This document shows, piece after piece, positions 1 to 11,212 of a stretch of DNA of 64,000 nucleotides. The DNA lies in the NCBI GenBank assembly GCA_022885665.1, contig JAGQDJ010000016.1, forward strand, positions 124,001-188,000. Direction: 5' to 3'. The translations under genes and the position numbers were made by a program. Numbering within the stretch: the first letter of the stretch is position 1; each line of letters opens with the position of its first letter. Below the pieces are notes generated by a model that was given only the letters and a program-made list of their open reading frames with translations, ran no database searches and was not told the origin of the DNA. Source of the stretch: Triops longicaudatus (lineage: Eukaryota > Arthropoda > Branchiopoda > Notostraca > Triopsidae).

Positions 1-756
1 GGGAATTTTTTTTACCCTGGGCACAGCACTGTACCTGTATTTTTTTCTGATTGGTTTTCTCTCCCGAGTTCTCCGAAAGATGGTTCATTTGTATACTTGA
101 GTTGTTTCCCCGTTGGCCATTTTGAAAGCCATTGTCATTGATTTATTCATTATTGTTCCGTTAATACTGATTGCTTCTTTCTATTTTGCTGTGGGTGTTT
201 TTTTCTCGATGAAAGCGGAGGTGATTGGCGTTGTACAAACGATTATAAATGGAAACAAGTTTTGGTACCTAACATACGTAGTGTGTTTATTCATCAATCC
301 CCAGTTTTGGTATTTTGACAGGTAACGATAAACTTATTTAAATCTTATTTTTAAAAAAATACTTTTACATATCCTCATTCAACGTTCTCACAATTACAAG
401 CTTACTTTATAAAAGGTTAGCCGAAGGGTTAACTCCTATCCAACAGTAGTGTCATCCCAACTAACACCATTTAAATCATCCTTAATTGGGAAGAAAAAAT
501 GAAGTAATTTTTTTTAAAAAAGATATTTTTGTTCTATTATTCCTGATCGTCAATACCGCAGAGTAGAGGTCGGTACAGAGTTCGTGATACTCCTTAATTC
601 TAATGCTTAATCGTAAACAAAATTGTGGGTTTATTGATTGGGTCAACCCTGACATTTGCTGCAATTTCCGTGACTTGAAATTCATCAAATTGATTTCAAA
701 TTGTTCGGCAAGTATCGCCACCTAGTACGGTAGTCCTAAGTAACCAAGTATTTGCA
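1..756. other. 5' flank, no firm gene
   Basis: AT-rich sequence upstream of the quinone oxidoreductase gene. One open stretch (about 102-321, +) has no ATG at its start, encodes two hydrophobic segments and runs into a good donor (GACAG|GTAACG at 321/322). It could be the exon of a gene entering from the left, but T-rich DNA gives hydrophobic reading frames by chance, so I do not call it. No TATA box or other promoter element stands out before the start codon at 757. Confidence 0.3.
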
Positions 757-2211
757 ATGGCGACGGCATGGAAAAGTTGTTTACGACTGCTCCGACCTGA
801 TCGGAAAAGTCCACAGTTGACATTTAATTACTCCACGTTAACTAAACACAAGGAATGGCGTGGGTGCCGTAAACCTACATCTCTTACACACAATAGCGTA
901 TCATGTTACCGTGCCGCTGTATTGGAAGCCGTCGGACAACCCTTGGTGGTTAAAGAACTTCGGTCTCATGACAAACTCAAAGATAAAGAAGTAAATAAAA
1001 GATGACAGCTTGCATAAAACTAAATTTATCATACACCTTAGGTCAGAATATCTATTCGAGCTTGTGGAGTGAATGCCTCAGATATTTTGGTCTGTCATGG
1101 AGAATACGGCGTGCAGCCCAAGGCTCCTTTTATACCTGGTTTCGAAGTTTGTGGCGAAGTTTCGGAAGTGGGGGCTAAAGTTGACGATATTAAGGTGGGA
1201 GACTCGGTAGTTGCGCTGAATAAGCAAACTTGGGGCGGCTTTGCGGAAGAATGCATCTCTCTAGCCAAAGTAAAAGCAATTGTGGCGGATAATAGCTCAC
1301 CCGCATTGAATTTCCTTTTAATAAAATTTATGTTAAGGATGTGTGGGTAGTACCCCAGTCTGTTGACCCAGACGTTGGAGCCTCTTTGATAGATTCGTAC
1401 GCGACCGCCATGCTAGGGTTGGTTAGGAGAGCCAAATTGGAAAAAAACGACCCTGTCGTCGTTACTGCTGCTGCCGGAGGGTTGGGTTTAGCTGCTGTAG
1501 ACCTAGCAGCCAACGTGTATAAAGCCAAGGTATTCGTCTTTTATGGCTTTCCCTCTGTTTTAATAGGATTTTGTTATCTGTACAGGTAATCGGCGTATGC
1601 GGCACGGAAGACAAAGCTTCTTTGGTTCGTGATAAAGGCGCTTATGCTGCCTTGAAGTATACTTCCAAAGATCTTCACAAGAAAGTCATGGAAGTGACGT
1701 CGAATAAAGGCGCGAAGATTATCTTAGACGCCGTGGGTGGAGACATATTCCACGACGCACTAAAATGGTACCAAACTCGCTGAGATCATTGATAAGGGTC
1801 AGGATTCTTTCAAATGAGACGTTTTATTCTTGTTAGCGTGGCTTTTGAGGGTAAAGTGGTCGTTGCCGGGTTCGCCTCTCGCAAAATTCCGCACATTCTC
1901 ACTAGCGAACTTCTGCCGAAGTCGTGCTCTCTCATTGGCGTCTCTCTCAGTCATTATCGTGACGCCAACTTTGAAGTCTACCGGTAAGTGCACCAGTTTA
2001 GTGTATTTTTCCCTTCCTGTTTTCAGTGAAGGTATATGTATAAAAATCGTTTCATATTAGCGAGGTTGGCGATGACGTCATCTCATTGTACGAAGATGGT
2101 CTAATCTCTCCCCAAGTGGCCGCCCGCTTTCCATTAGACGAGGTGAACGACGCCATGGATTACTTGGCACAACGCAAATCGACCGGCAAGGTGATTCTGA
2201 CCCTGAGCTAG
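757..2211 (+). CDS. quinone oxidoreductase-like protein 2 (MDR family), six exons
   Basis: Exons 757-990, 1042-1269, 1338-1529, 1586-1767, 1837-1983 and 2061-2211 join in frame with GT-AG introns of 51-77 nt and give about 377 residues. It is a zinc-free medium-chain dehydrogenase/reductase of the zeta-crystallin type, expected to reduce quinones with NADPH. Seen: an N-terminal GroES-like part (SDILVCHGEYG, PGFEVCGEVSEVGAKVDDIKVGD), the Rossmann glycine motif VTAAAGGLGLAAVDLA in exon 3, DAVGGDIF in exon 4 and the family ending RKSTGKVILTLS. The first 45 or so residues are rich in Arg, Lys and Ser with few acidic residues, which looks like a mitochondrial presequence. Closest remembered relative is mouse quinone oxidoreductase-like protein 2. 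The ATG at 757 is the first in frame. Substrate is not predictable. Confidence 0.93.
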
Positions 2212-2377
2212 AACTGAGGCGACGGAATAGGTCATGAAGTCACACGCGTTTTTACGAGGGAAAGAAGGAAGTTTTAATAAGTCGCTTACACGCTTGTCAC
2301 GCTATTTACCATTGGGAATGGCGCAAAGGGTTTCTTACTTCTTGTTATAGGCAAGGTGTAAAAGTTATTACGCCGTT

Positions 2378-2383
2378 AATAAA
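2378..2383 (+). promoter_or_regulatory. polyadenylation signal of the quinone oxidoreductase gene
   Basis: An AATAAA hexamer lies 167 nt after the stop codon at 2209-2211, at a usual distance for a short 3' UTR. Confidence 0.5.
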
Positions 2384-2779
2384 GTCAGCTTTCAGATAGC
2401 AAGGTATTTGTATATTGACCCGTGTACGCGAGAATACATTTCAATAGTATAAACTTTAGCGAATTTCCATGCCTAGACTAGGTTGAAAACAGTCTAATAT
2501 TTCTTACATCTTTCATAGGCTGCACTAAATTAAACGAAAGAAAAGCTAAACAATTGCGAAATTTAAGTGCCTCCAAGATGCACTTCAACGCAAAGGAAAT
2601 CTGTTAAAGTCAAAAATGTTCAATGCAATTATCCTAATGGAATGGATTAAACAATTGTACTAGAATGCAACGTAATTCCGCGGAAAATAAAACTAACCTA
2701 TGTGCATTAGCGAGAGGTTTGAAACTTTGTATTCTAGTTTTTAAGTATATTTTACTTTTTTGTTCTACGTTTATAAGTA

Positions 2780-2917
2780 TAGTAGAATCTTGTTACAACG
2801 AACCTACCCTAAAAAGCTGTTCGTTATATCAGATGCTTTTTATACACATTCACATCCCTTGAGACCTTAAAAGCCGGCTAACTTACCGATGGTTCGTTAT
2901 AACGTGATTTTACTGTA
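2780..2917. repeat. short pogo/Tigger-like inverted-repeat element (MITE)
   Basis: The left end (from about 2780, TAGTAGAATCTTG then TTACAACGAAC) and the right end (about 2893-2917, GTTCGTTATAACG then TGATTTTACTGTA) are imperfect inverted repeats of about 25 nt. The same ends recur at 15.7, 18.5, 18.7, 42.8 and 46.3 kb. No coding capacity, so a non-autonomous copy. The superfamily assignment comes from the CAGTA...CGTTATAACGAA end type and flanking TA, and is inference. Confidence 0.65.
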
Positions 2918-5165
2918 ATAAGCAATAAGTGAATCAGAATCAACCTTGAATATAGAGCTTTACATGAAGCGTTTTGCCTTCAAGTCTTTGTCTTTTTTAA
3001 AGAAAATAAATAATTAAAAAGATATATTTTTTAAAGAAAGTTAAAATTTGTCTTTTAAAAAGAAAATTAATGAAAATAAACGACGTATTTCTGTGGCAAC
3101 AAGGAATTGTCGTTGTTTCTCGTATTGGTTAGCGACATTTCGTCATTCTAATCTAATAGTAAACCAGGCCTAGCTGCCAAGGAAATCCTATTAAGGAGGT
3201 ATTTTTGCTAGCCGAAACCTTATCAGGAGCAGGAATCTCGCGTTGGTTGGTTGTATTAGTGACAACACGCTGTGGTATTGATGTTCTTAGCGCCAAGAAC
3301 GCAGGTTGAGTTTGTTAAGCCTTTTTTTCGCACATTGCGGCAATCGACTTTCGAATACGCGTCGCTTGGCCTGCATGTGAATCGTAACCTTGAAACTGAA
3401 ATCACCTCTTCCGTTATTACGGTTATAAACCGTCCTTGATCTAGTGTGTAAGTTTTGTTTATTTCGTCTACGCTCAGCGTTTCGTAAAGGATGTTTCCTC
3501 TTGCTCCTTCGTTTTCTTTCCCCAAGTAGCGAAACGTCAGATAAATTTTACTGAACGAAGCTTATTGTGAAATGATACGTGAAAAAAAAATGGGATTATA
3601 AATGTGTTAAATCTCGTGTGGTTCAGGTTGTAAACACTACGAATTGTACATTCAGAATTTATGCTTGTTGAAAAATAACGAAGTAAGCTTAGACTGAAGA
3701 AGTAAAATAGATTGTAAGTAAGCGAGCTTTCTTGGCGACAGAACGAAAAGTGCTACGAGGAGACGGTGAGAGGGATCGTTAGGATTTATTTTATAGGAAT
3801 AGGTGCAGTACCGATGTAGGTATACCGATAGTTCGGTGATTTTGTTCCCTTTGACGTAAGTTGGTTGCCATGCGAAGGAAGGGACATGGAAGCGAGCGGA
3901 AGACGTTGGCGGGCGTCAGTTTCGGTATTGGAGCCGTCACAGAACGAGGTGCATCGAAGTCATGGTTCGTGTCGTGTACATTATGTCTCCATATTTTTTT
4001 CTTTAAAATTTCTAACAAAAGCGAAAATAGCTGTGCGTTGCAATTTCTTTTAATTTACTTTGGGAGCTTTGTTGGGCATTTATGGAAAAGCATAGTGACT
4101 TGTGAAATGCATCCTATTGCATGATGCATGTCAATTATCTCTGGGAGTCACACGATGTCAAGTTTTTCGTCTTTGAGTTCTCGGTCTGTCAAAGGCCCGT
4201 AGCACCGAAATTGTGCAGCTCGACTTGGCGTTTAGTGAGTCGGCGTAAAACAAATCATTTCGGTGGTTTGATTTGCATGCATTTAATCTTTCTGATCTGA
4301 TTAAGTATTCCGAACAAGGCACGCGAGAACTCGGAGAACAGTTGTGGAAGAGCTAGCACAGCCCGTTTGGCTATTTAAAGATTTTTCATTGATTTTCTAC
4401 CTTATCTTGTCGTTGTTTAGGGAAAGCCTTAACTCGGTGCGAAAGATACTGTTGGGCTGTTTATATCTCTGCTGGTGATTTTCAACCTGATGGAGTACGG
4501 ACGTTTATCAGCCAAATAAGTTGCGTGGAAAACGGTTGGCTTTCGCGTGCTTCACACCCGTGGTTGGAGGGGGAGGAGAAATTTTCCTTTGTGCTTTGTT
4601 GGATGTTCGGTGAGAGTGACACATATTGATTCGTCGTGAGGGAAATCTTGAGAAGAAACACGTGTGCAACCTTCCAACATCTTCCTCCTCCGTTTCTCGC
4701 GACGGAAAAATAAAAAAAAAATCCAGTTTTGTTGACAAAAAACGCCGTCTGATTGCTTGTTGACGATAAGGCACCATAACTGAAATCGTTGTTATGGATT
4801 CTAGCGGTGGTGGAGCCGTAAACTCTGAGCAACACGTTGGGGCTCACACGCAAATGCTAACTTTAACGTCCTTGATTAAAAGTTTACCCTGCCATGGGTA
4901 GAAAAACGTGAAGCGACTATCGGACAAAAGAAAACGCTATAAATAGAGCAAAGGTTCTGCACGGTGGCTTTTCTTAGTTTCGTGTTGTGTCCAAGTGCCG
5001 GACACCCCTTGCGTGGACGTTTTGTCGTTAAAATTCCGGAGCACTGGGGAAAAGGTTGAAAGAGTGGCTTTTTTAAACATGCTAGATTCGTCCAGTTCGA
5101 CCCAGAACGGCACCTTAAGAGCAGGTATAAAGCTTTATTTGAACAAACTTTAATACGGTACATCT
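2918..5165. other. intergenic stretch between the first two genes
   Basis: Contains A/T-rich sequence (2990-3080) and one coding-like open frame on the - strand (see 3256-3550). Overlapping open frames at 4482-4853 lack ATG starts and have low-complexity translations; I see nothing reliable in them. Confidence 0.4.
3256..3550 (-). CDS. candidate terminal exon of an unidentified gene
   Basis: Reading the - strand, an acceptor-like TTCAG at 3555-3551 is followed by an open frame to a stop at 3258-3256, about 97 codons. The translation has balanced composition with mixed charge and five cysteines (segments such as GNILYETLSVDEINKTYTLD and EEVISVSRLRFTCRP) and does not look like low-complexity noise. 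There is no ATG near its start, so if real it is a 3' exon whose upstream exons would lie at higher coordinates, possibly overlapping the kinase region. I do not recognise the family, and a chance open frame of this length is possible. Confidence 0.3.
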
Positions 5166-5255
5166 ATGGAGCCCAGTGGTCCGCAAGTTTTGAACAAATT
5201 CAAGCTGTGGCTCGTTGTTAATGACCGGTTTCTTTTTGTTTGACCCTTGATCTAG

Positions 5256-5395
5256 GGAGCGGGGTTACTGCGGGTAGCACGAGACATCAAATAAGTAATA
5301 ACAAACCATTGTACCCGGCTTGGACGACGCGAGTCGGTGCCATCAATTGTCCGACATGGCCTTCAACTGCGAACTACAAGCTCGACGATGTACGA
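5256..5395 (+). CDS. candidate upstream coding exon of the NIM1-like kinase
   Basis: The stretch follows a TCTAG acceptor at 5251-5255, stays open, and ends at GACGAT|GTACGA (5389) or CGA|GTAATA (5395), both phase 0, as the exon at 5495 requires. It contains PLYPAWTTRV, which may correspond to the short N-terminal extension of vertebrate NIM1. It begins needing one base from a preceding exon; the ATG at 5166 followed by G at 5178 would fit that phase but has a poor donor (GTCCGC). Phase agreement is the main support. Confidence 0.45.
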
Positions 5396-8024
5396 GTAAT
5401 ACATAGTCGGGTTATATTTGTCCTACTTAGTTATGTATACAGATGTTAATTTATCCTTTTTTCTGTCTCCCTATCGCTGCTGTGCTGGTTCCAGGACGAT
5501 GAGAAGAAGTCTCGTTATGACCAATTAGTTTGGGCCTTGATGCACGATGAACGATGGCACCGAGAAGTAACGCTAGGCAAACGCATTGCTTTATACAAGT
5601 TCCGAGGGGAGCTGGGAGCCGGAAACTTTTCCAAAGTCAAATTAGCCTTCCATCAGCTAGCGCACGGTACTTTTATAGTTCCTTGTTTATTACTAACTTC
5701 TCATTGGGAATGAGAAGCGTACCTCACTTTATAAAACCTTGCTTTACAACCTGAAATTCATTGTTTCGCTATCAAAAGTTCGAGCAATTAGCTGGAGGAA
5801 ACGTTCGTAATGCGAGCGTTCTTTTCATAACTGTTCGCAACAAAAGACATCGTTACGTTAGCTTGTTCAAAACATTACAAACAAAAGCTCGTTGGACGCA
5901 AAAACCTTTTTGGTCCTTTTTAATGGCGCAGTTTTGGGTGCGTTTGACCAAATCATGTCGTGAAAACAAATTTAAGGCCTGAATAGCAAAGAAATAAATG
6001 CGTTCCAATGGAGTTTAGGGGCGCAGTAATGGTGCAACCACAAGAAAAAGTCTAATTGTCAAGATATTTAGCGACAGTTAAATATCTTGACAATTAGACT
6101 TTATACTGCATAATTAATTCCATACATCAAGTAATTGACAATTATACTGCATAAGTAATGCCATACATTAAGTAATTGGAATGAGAATATTCAATAGTAT
6201 GATAGATAATTCGATGAAATGTAAGTCGTCCGATTTAGCAGAACTTTTAACACGAGTTATATAGTTGCAAAATGCGAAGATTTGGAGTCTAGTTACTTTT
6301 TGCATTAGCAGCATTTTTTATCTGTTCGATGTGAATATAGCGTTTTCCCTTATTTGCATTTTCTCGGTGATTATTTTTTACAATTGGTCTTGGCTATGCT
6401 TCAGAACTGAACACTTATTCCTTCTTTCATTAATCCCGTTTTTCTCTGCTTCTGACTAGCTGTGACAAGCATCGTATTATTTCTGTTCCGATCATTAAGT
6501 TCTCTAATGAATCCTGTAATGATAAGCTAGTGCCATCATGCTATGGTTTGCCCCGGCGCTGGGACGGCACTGCTAATTAAAGTGTCTTTATTATTAGAAC
6601 GCGTCGCCGTCAAGATTATCGACAAGTCCGGGCTGGATCAACGGTCTCAAATCATGTTAGCGAGGGAAATTGCCAGCATGGAAGCCCTCCGACATCCCAA
6701 TATTGTCCGGTAATGCTGTTTTTGGCATCGTTTTGAATTGCAAAGTGATGAGAAAGCGAGGGCTCCGTGGCCCTGTTGGTGACCGACATCCAAATCTGAG
6801 CTTTTCACTTTAACGCTAGATTGTATGAAGTGGTGGAAACGTTGTCGCGGGTTCACTTGGTCCTCGAATTGGCGCCAGGAGGTGAATTATACGGGCGAAT
6901 TACCTCAGTAGGACGCTACAGCGAAGAAGAGGCGCGGCCCTTATTCGCTCAACTTGTCTCGGCGGTAGATCACATGGTAACTTTGCATACATTTCGTTTC
7001 AATCTCTCAAAAGAAGAATGATTTTCACTATCCTAACTTCCGTTTGTTGCTTGCAGCACTCGGCTGGCCTCTTCCATCGGGATATCAAAGCGGAAAACGT
7101 CTTTTTAGCCGACCCTTTCCATGTCAAGTTAGGAGATTTGGGCTTCTCCACTCAAGTGGCCGAAAGTACGACACAGTTGGCAACTTTTTGCGGCTCGCCT
7201 CCTTACGCGGCTCCCGAGTTGTTTACGGAAGATTCCTACACTGGAGGACCAGTAGATATATGGGCTTTGGGGGTGCTCTTGTATTTTATGGTCACAGGCA
7301 TAATGCCTTTCCAAGTAAATGGCAACTTCTATGAATTGTTTGTGTACGACGATGGCGTCTTTATCATTGCTGTTCACTGCCTCTTTTAGGCTCAGACAGT
7401 CGCCAGTTTGAAACGAGTTATTATGGAATGCTCCTTGACGTGGCCGGAACACTTGACGGAAACTTGCCGAGACTTCCTTAAGAACTTGCTCCAGAAAGCG
7501 CCTTCCAGTCGATTGGATATAGCGAAAATGAAGAGTCACGCCTGGTTGACTGGTTTGGAGATGCCAGAGCCTCTACCTGAAGAGGCTTTTATTCCTTCGA
7601 GGAAAAGAGAAGTCAGTAGCGTTAAAAAAGAGGGAGGAAAAAAATGGTCTTATTAACGTCAATGCTCCTTTTCCAGGATTGTAGCGAAGGGGAAGAAAGA
7701 GTTCGTTTGCGGCTAGAAGAGTTGGGAATTAGTGAAGCGGTACTCGAATCCCATATTGACAAAGGCGTCCGCAGTGCTGTGATAGGAACATATCGAATTC
7801 TGATGCACCAAATGGATGAGGAGCGCAAACAAGCCATTTTACCCGGTCTTGTCCCTGTTGATATGTCCGTCCTTAATAGAAAACCCAAACTTGGGTTGGT
7901 TTCCGAGGGCGAGAAAGAAACCATCAACAGTGGTACAGGCAAAGTGAAATTGAAGTACAAGCTAGCGTTATTGTCAAGTAATAACAAGAAAAATGTCAAA
8001 TCCAAGACTTGCGTCATATTGTGA
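5256..8024 (+). CDS. NIM1-like serine/threonine kinase (AMPK-related), 5' end incomplete
   Basis: Firm exons: 5495-5666, 6598-6709, 6820-6976, 7057-7314, 7390-7611 and 7677-8024, giving 422 residues from 5495. The donor after 7611 is the weak GTCAGT, chosen because it keeps frame. Seen: VTLGKRIALYKFRGELGAGN (glycine loop), VAVKII (ATP lysine), HRDIKAENVF (catalytic loop), GDLGFST (DFG position is DLG), TFCGSPPYAAPELF (activation loop and APE), PVDIWALGVLLYFMVTGIMPF. These match vertebrate NIM1 closely, including the family-specific YEVVETLSRVHLVLELAPGG. The C-terminal exon carries the NIM1 tail and ends in CVIL, a CaaX box. A probable upstream exon (5256-5395) has matching phase 0 at its 3' end; the exon with the start codon is unresolved (ATG at 5166 is one candidate). 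NIM1 is a little-studied AMPK-related kinase. Confidence 0.9.
6047..6102. repeat. perfect 24-bp inverted repeat with 8-nt loop
   Basis: Arms 6047-6070 and 6079-6102 are exact reverse complements, separated by GCGACAGT. The hairpin lies in the first long intron (5667-6597) of the NIM1-like kinase gene, so it would be in the pre-mRNA. It is directly followed by two copies of a 41-bp repeat. Confidence 0.9.
6101..6180. repeat. two-copy 41-bp tandem repeat
   Basis: Units 6101-6141 and 6142-6180 both read TTATACTGCATAA...CATACAT.AAGTAATTG with a few mismatches. The second arm of the hairpin at 6047-6102 overlaps the start of the first unit. Confidence 0.8.
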
Positions 8025-8328
8025 AATTTCGTCGAAAAACAAGCATCGGTAAAAAAAATCAACCATTCTGACAGAGTGATCTCACGTTTGTAAGCACTGT
8101 GCCGTAATAAGATTGTCTGTCTCCTTTTAGCTGATGCATTTCAATACCAAATTTTTGTTACAGAAGCCGGTGCAGAAGCCACACTCCGATTCTAATTCCA
8201 TTTGACGGAAATCAAAGCCAGTGTGAAAGGAACGACACAGGCAGCCGTGTTTTGTCTAATGTGGGTGCAACGTAGTATTTTGCATACCAAATGAGGGGGT
8301 TTGCATAACTCTGACTTGCTTTAATTTC

Positions 8329-8334
8329 AATAAA
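8329..8334 (+). promoter_or_regulatory. polyadenylation signal of the kinase gene
   Basis: AATAAA about 305 nt after the TGA at 8022-8024; the first canonical hexamer in the 3' flank. Confidence 0.45.
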
Positions 8335-10647
8335 AATTGGAAACAGTTTTCCACGCCGTTGCAGAGCGGAGCGTGCTTCAAAGCTTCGGAATATTGGTTC
8401 TGATTGAACGCAGTTATGTTACAGCTTAGGAGTACTTTCGTTTTACTATTTCTTTTCCTTATGTTTTCTTAATATTAATTACTTATAAGTCTTCCGAAGC
8501 GAAGCATTTTACTTTCGAAAGCTTATTTGCATTAAGTTTTATAGGCAGTCTCATCCTACGCCGGTAGATCAGACTTTCTTAAAGCCTTCTCTGTGTGTAC
8601 CTCTTTATCTAGGTGACAAATACCGGCTACTGCAAACGTAAAAAAGCGGACGCACCGTATATATAATTTCGCCTAAATATCAACAAAAGAAACGTATGTA
8701 GAATTTAAGTTCGAAGACGGCACAAACGACAAAAAAAAGCAAATACAGTGCGCTGGAGCCACACACACAGAAAAAAAAGCATTAAAAGTCAAAAGTTATC
8801 AAAAACCTCTGAGCCTCGTCTACTCCGTAGAAAGCTTCAGGGTGCGCGTACCTCGAAGAGTACTCGCGCTGTGGTGGAAAACAACTGCAATGTGTCACGT
8901 AATGATTAAAACTTGTGACAAAGTGAGTCGGAACTACTTTATAAGAATCGTGACGAAGGCCTCTTTTAGCTCTGAAGAAATACCACAGCTTAATTATACA
9001 GAGGTATTCAGCGTAGTTTGGCAAGTAGCTTGCGTTTTAGCAACCTTTTAGGAACTTTTGTAACGTGATGCAATGCTATGAACAAATGTTGTCCAGCAAA
9101 CTACACGTGTTCGTGCATAAAGATAACTTCAAACAGCAGGGAATCTGGTCACTATAAAATTATATATCCGAGCGACAAAGATTAACGATATTTCTATAAA
9201 AAAATAATAAAGAAACAGGAAATTTCCCAGAAATGCTGTTTGATGTTTTGTTACGTACTCGAATATCACGGATTGCAAAAAAATAGACAAAGGGAAGAGG
9301 GTCTAGAAAAGGGTACTCGTCCACCCTCCGTTACGAAAAAATTTGCAAAGGTTAAGAAAGCTTGAATAGCTCACTTCTAAGCTACAAAATACACTACATT
9401 CATGCTCGTGCTTTATCGAAAAGTAGCACGAATGCAATAGTAAGTTGACAGAAAGGATAACGAACCAAATGAGGCTACGAACTACAGATTTGGAATCTAA
9501 ACCCTTTTCACACTACGCGGCTTATCTTCCTTAAGACTTCGAATAAGTTGCCTCCTGAGTAGCTATTGAACTCAGCTTTTTGGTTCCAGCTAGTTTACAT
9601 CGTCGTTCCAGGGTAAAATGGGTGAGCAAGTCTTTCTCACCTTATTTTCCCTACAGGAGCTTCCACGAGTTGCCCTTGTAAAGTGTTCATTTTACTTTGT
9701 ACGAAATTTAAGACCAAAAAAACTCAAAATGTCCCAAATTGTGAACATGTTAATGTTTTCTTGTTTCCTGTAGCTTGACCTTGTCACACTTGGACGGTTT
9801 TACCGCACTCTGTTCGTGGGTAAAAGCATGAAATTTTACCCTGCGACCAAAGTTACGCACTGCGAGTTCTAATTTACCCACATAGGTGACGCTATGTGCG
9901 CTAGCCATTACCAAGAAAGTTTTTTTTTAGCTTTTTTTATAGAAAAAAAATCCCACAGATGGAACTAATATTTGTTTTGAAAGTGCGCGGACGAGAATGT
10001 TTCGGCGTCAAGCTTTTTGCCCCCGCGGTCGTCGTTATCTTGAAAGTTCCATGTCAAGAAAGGTGCCCGCTTTCAAGTCAGTGACAAGCCTTATATTTCG
10101 GCAGCCCTGTTACTTTCCTCCGCTTTTCAGTCCCTTTAGAAGTCTTGCGACGAAAAAAAATGGAGGCTGTATCTTGAAGAAAAGCCATATTTACCAATAT
10201 GTCTCGTTTCAGGCCCTAATGTGAGCAATTTTTCTTCCTTGCGCATAGAGCTTTGCACGTTGGGCTTATTAGGTTCACAAACGTATTCTTTGCTTTTTTC
10301 CCTCTGCTTTTGTGCCACATTTTTTGGGTCCTACGCCAAGGAAAGTTTTTCTTTCTTCGCTAGACCTAAGGTTCTCATTGTCGAGTTCCCGAAGTGCTCA
10401 CTTGTGTGCCTTTTCTGAGTACGAAATCCTTCTGTTTCGGAACTTTTTTGCCAGCTAACTTTATGGCTTGACAGAACAAGAAAACCTTTAATATGCATTC
10501 TGCTTTTCACAAATGCAACTTTTTTAAAAAAAAGTCCTCTGACGCGAGTATTGCAGGGACTTAGTGCGAAGAACCTCTCTTCTTTCTTCAACTCTACAAA
10601 AAATGGCTTCTGAAAAACCTTTATTGACTTTTTTTTTTCATTTCACC

Positions 10648-11212
10648 CTAGTCCGTAAAGCTGACGTGATTAAACTCAAAGTTTTCCTTCTTTTTCTTTT
10701 TATCTGGCTCGGAACATTTTATTTTATTTTCGATCCAGCTTGAATAGGTATAGACTCTGTATTTATCTCGAGTAATCCATTTTTCACCATTCGTTAAAGC
10801 GTTGTAACTCGCGTTCTCGTTCGGGAGTGTTTCCTTTTTCGGGAGAAGCTGCAGCCCCCACATTGTATATGGCCCAGAAATCCAAGAGGTTTTGTGGCTT
10901 GTTGCTCCGTATGCCAAGTTAAGAGCGCCAAAAGTCTCCAGGGTCGTTTGTCTTTGTCCCGGGGACTTTTTCCTCTGAATGAAATTGGGCTGATGGGCCC
11001 ATCGATTGGAATAAGAGTCGAACGGACTCTTGGCTAAGGTCGTTCCGGCTTTTCTCTTTCTTCATTTTATTTCCCGCTTTTCTTTCAAGTCCAACCGTTT
11101 CTATTTTGTCGTCCCAGATATAGCCGACGAATTGAGACGGGAAGTTCGGGGGAGCAGGGGGGGGGGGGGGGGAAGCCGTAGTATTTACCTTAGAACAAGC
11201 CAGGATTTTCAT
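10648..11212 (-). other. two adjoining unassigned open frames
   Basis: On the - strand an ATG at 11212-11210 opens a 97-codon frame that includes a short proline run and stops at 10919. A second frame of about 89 codons continues to 10648 in another phase, with a hydrophilic translation (for example NGEKWITRDKYRVYTYSSW). Together they could be a frameshifted pseudogene or a spliced gene, but no family is recognised and the first frame runs through a G/C homopolymer prone to length change. Confidence 0.2.
11157..11172 (+). repeat. G homopolymer
   Basis: A run of 16 G preceded by G5AGCA; a simple-repeat tract. Confidence 0.9.

Noticed and set aside
102..321. Hydrophobic open frame at the left edge ending in a donor
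   Set aside because: A TGA lies just upstream, the acceptor is poor and there is no ATG. It may be a real exon of a gene to the left, but the window cannot show it.
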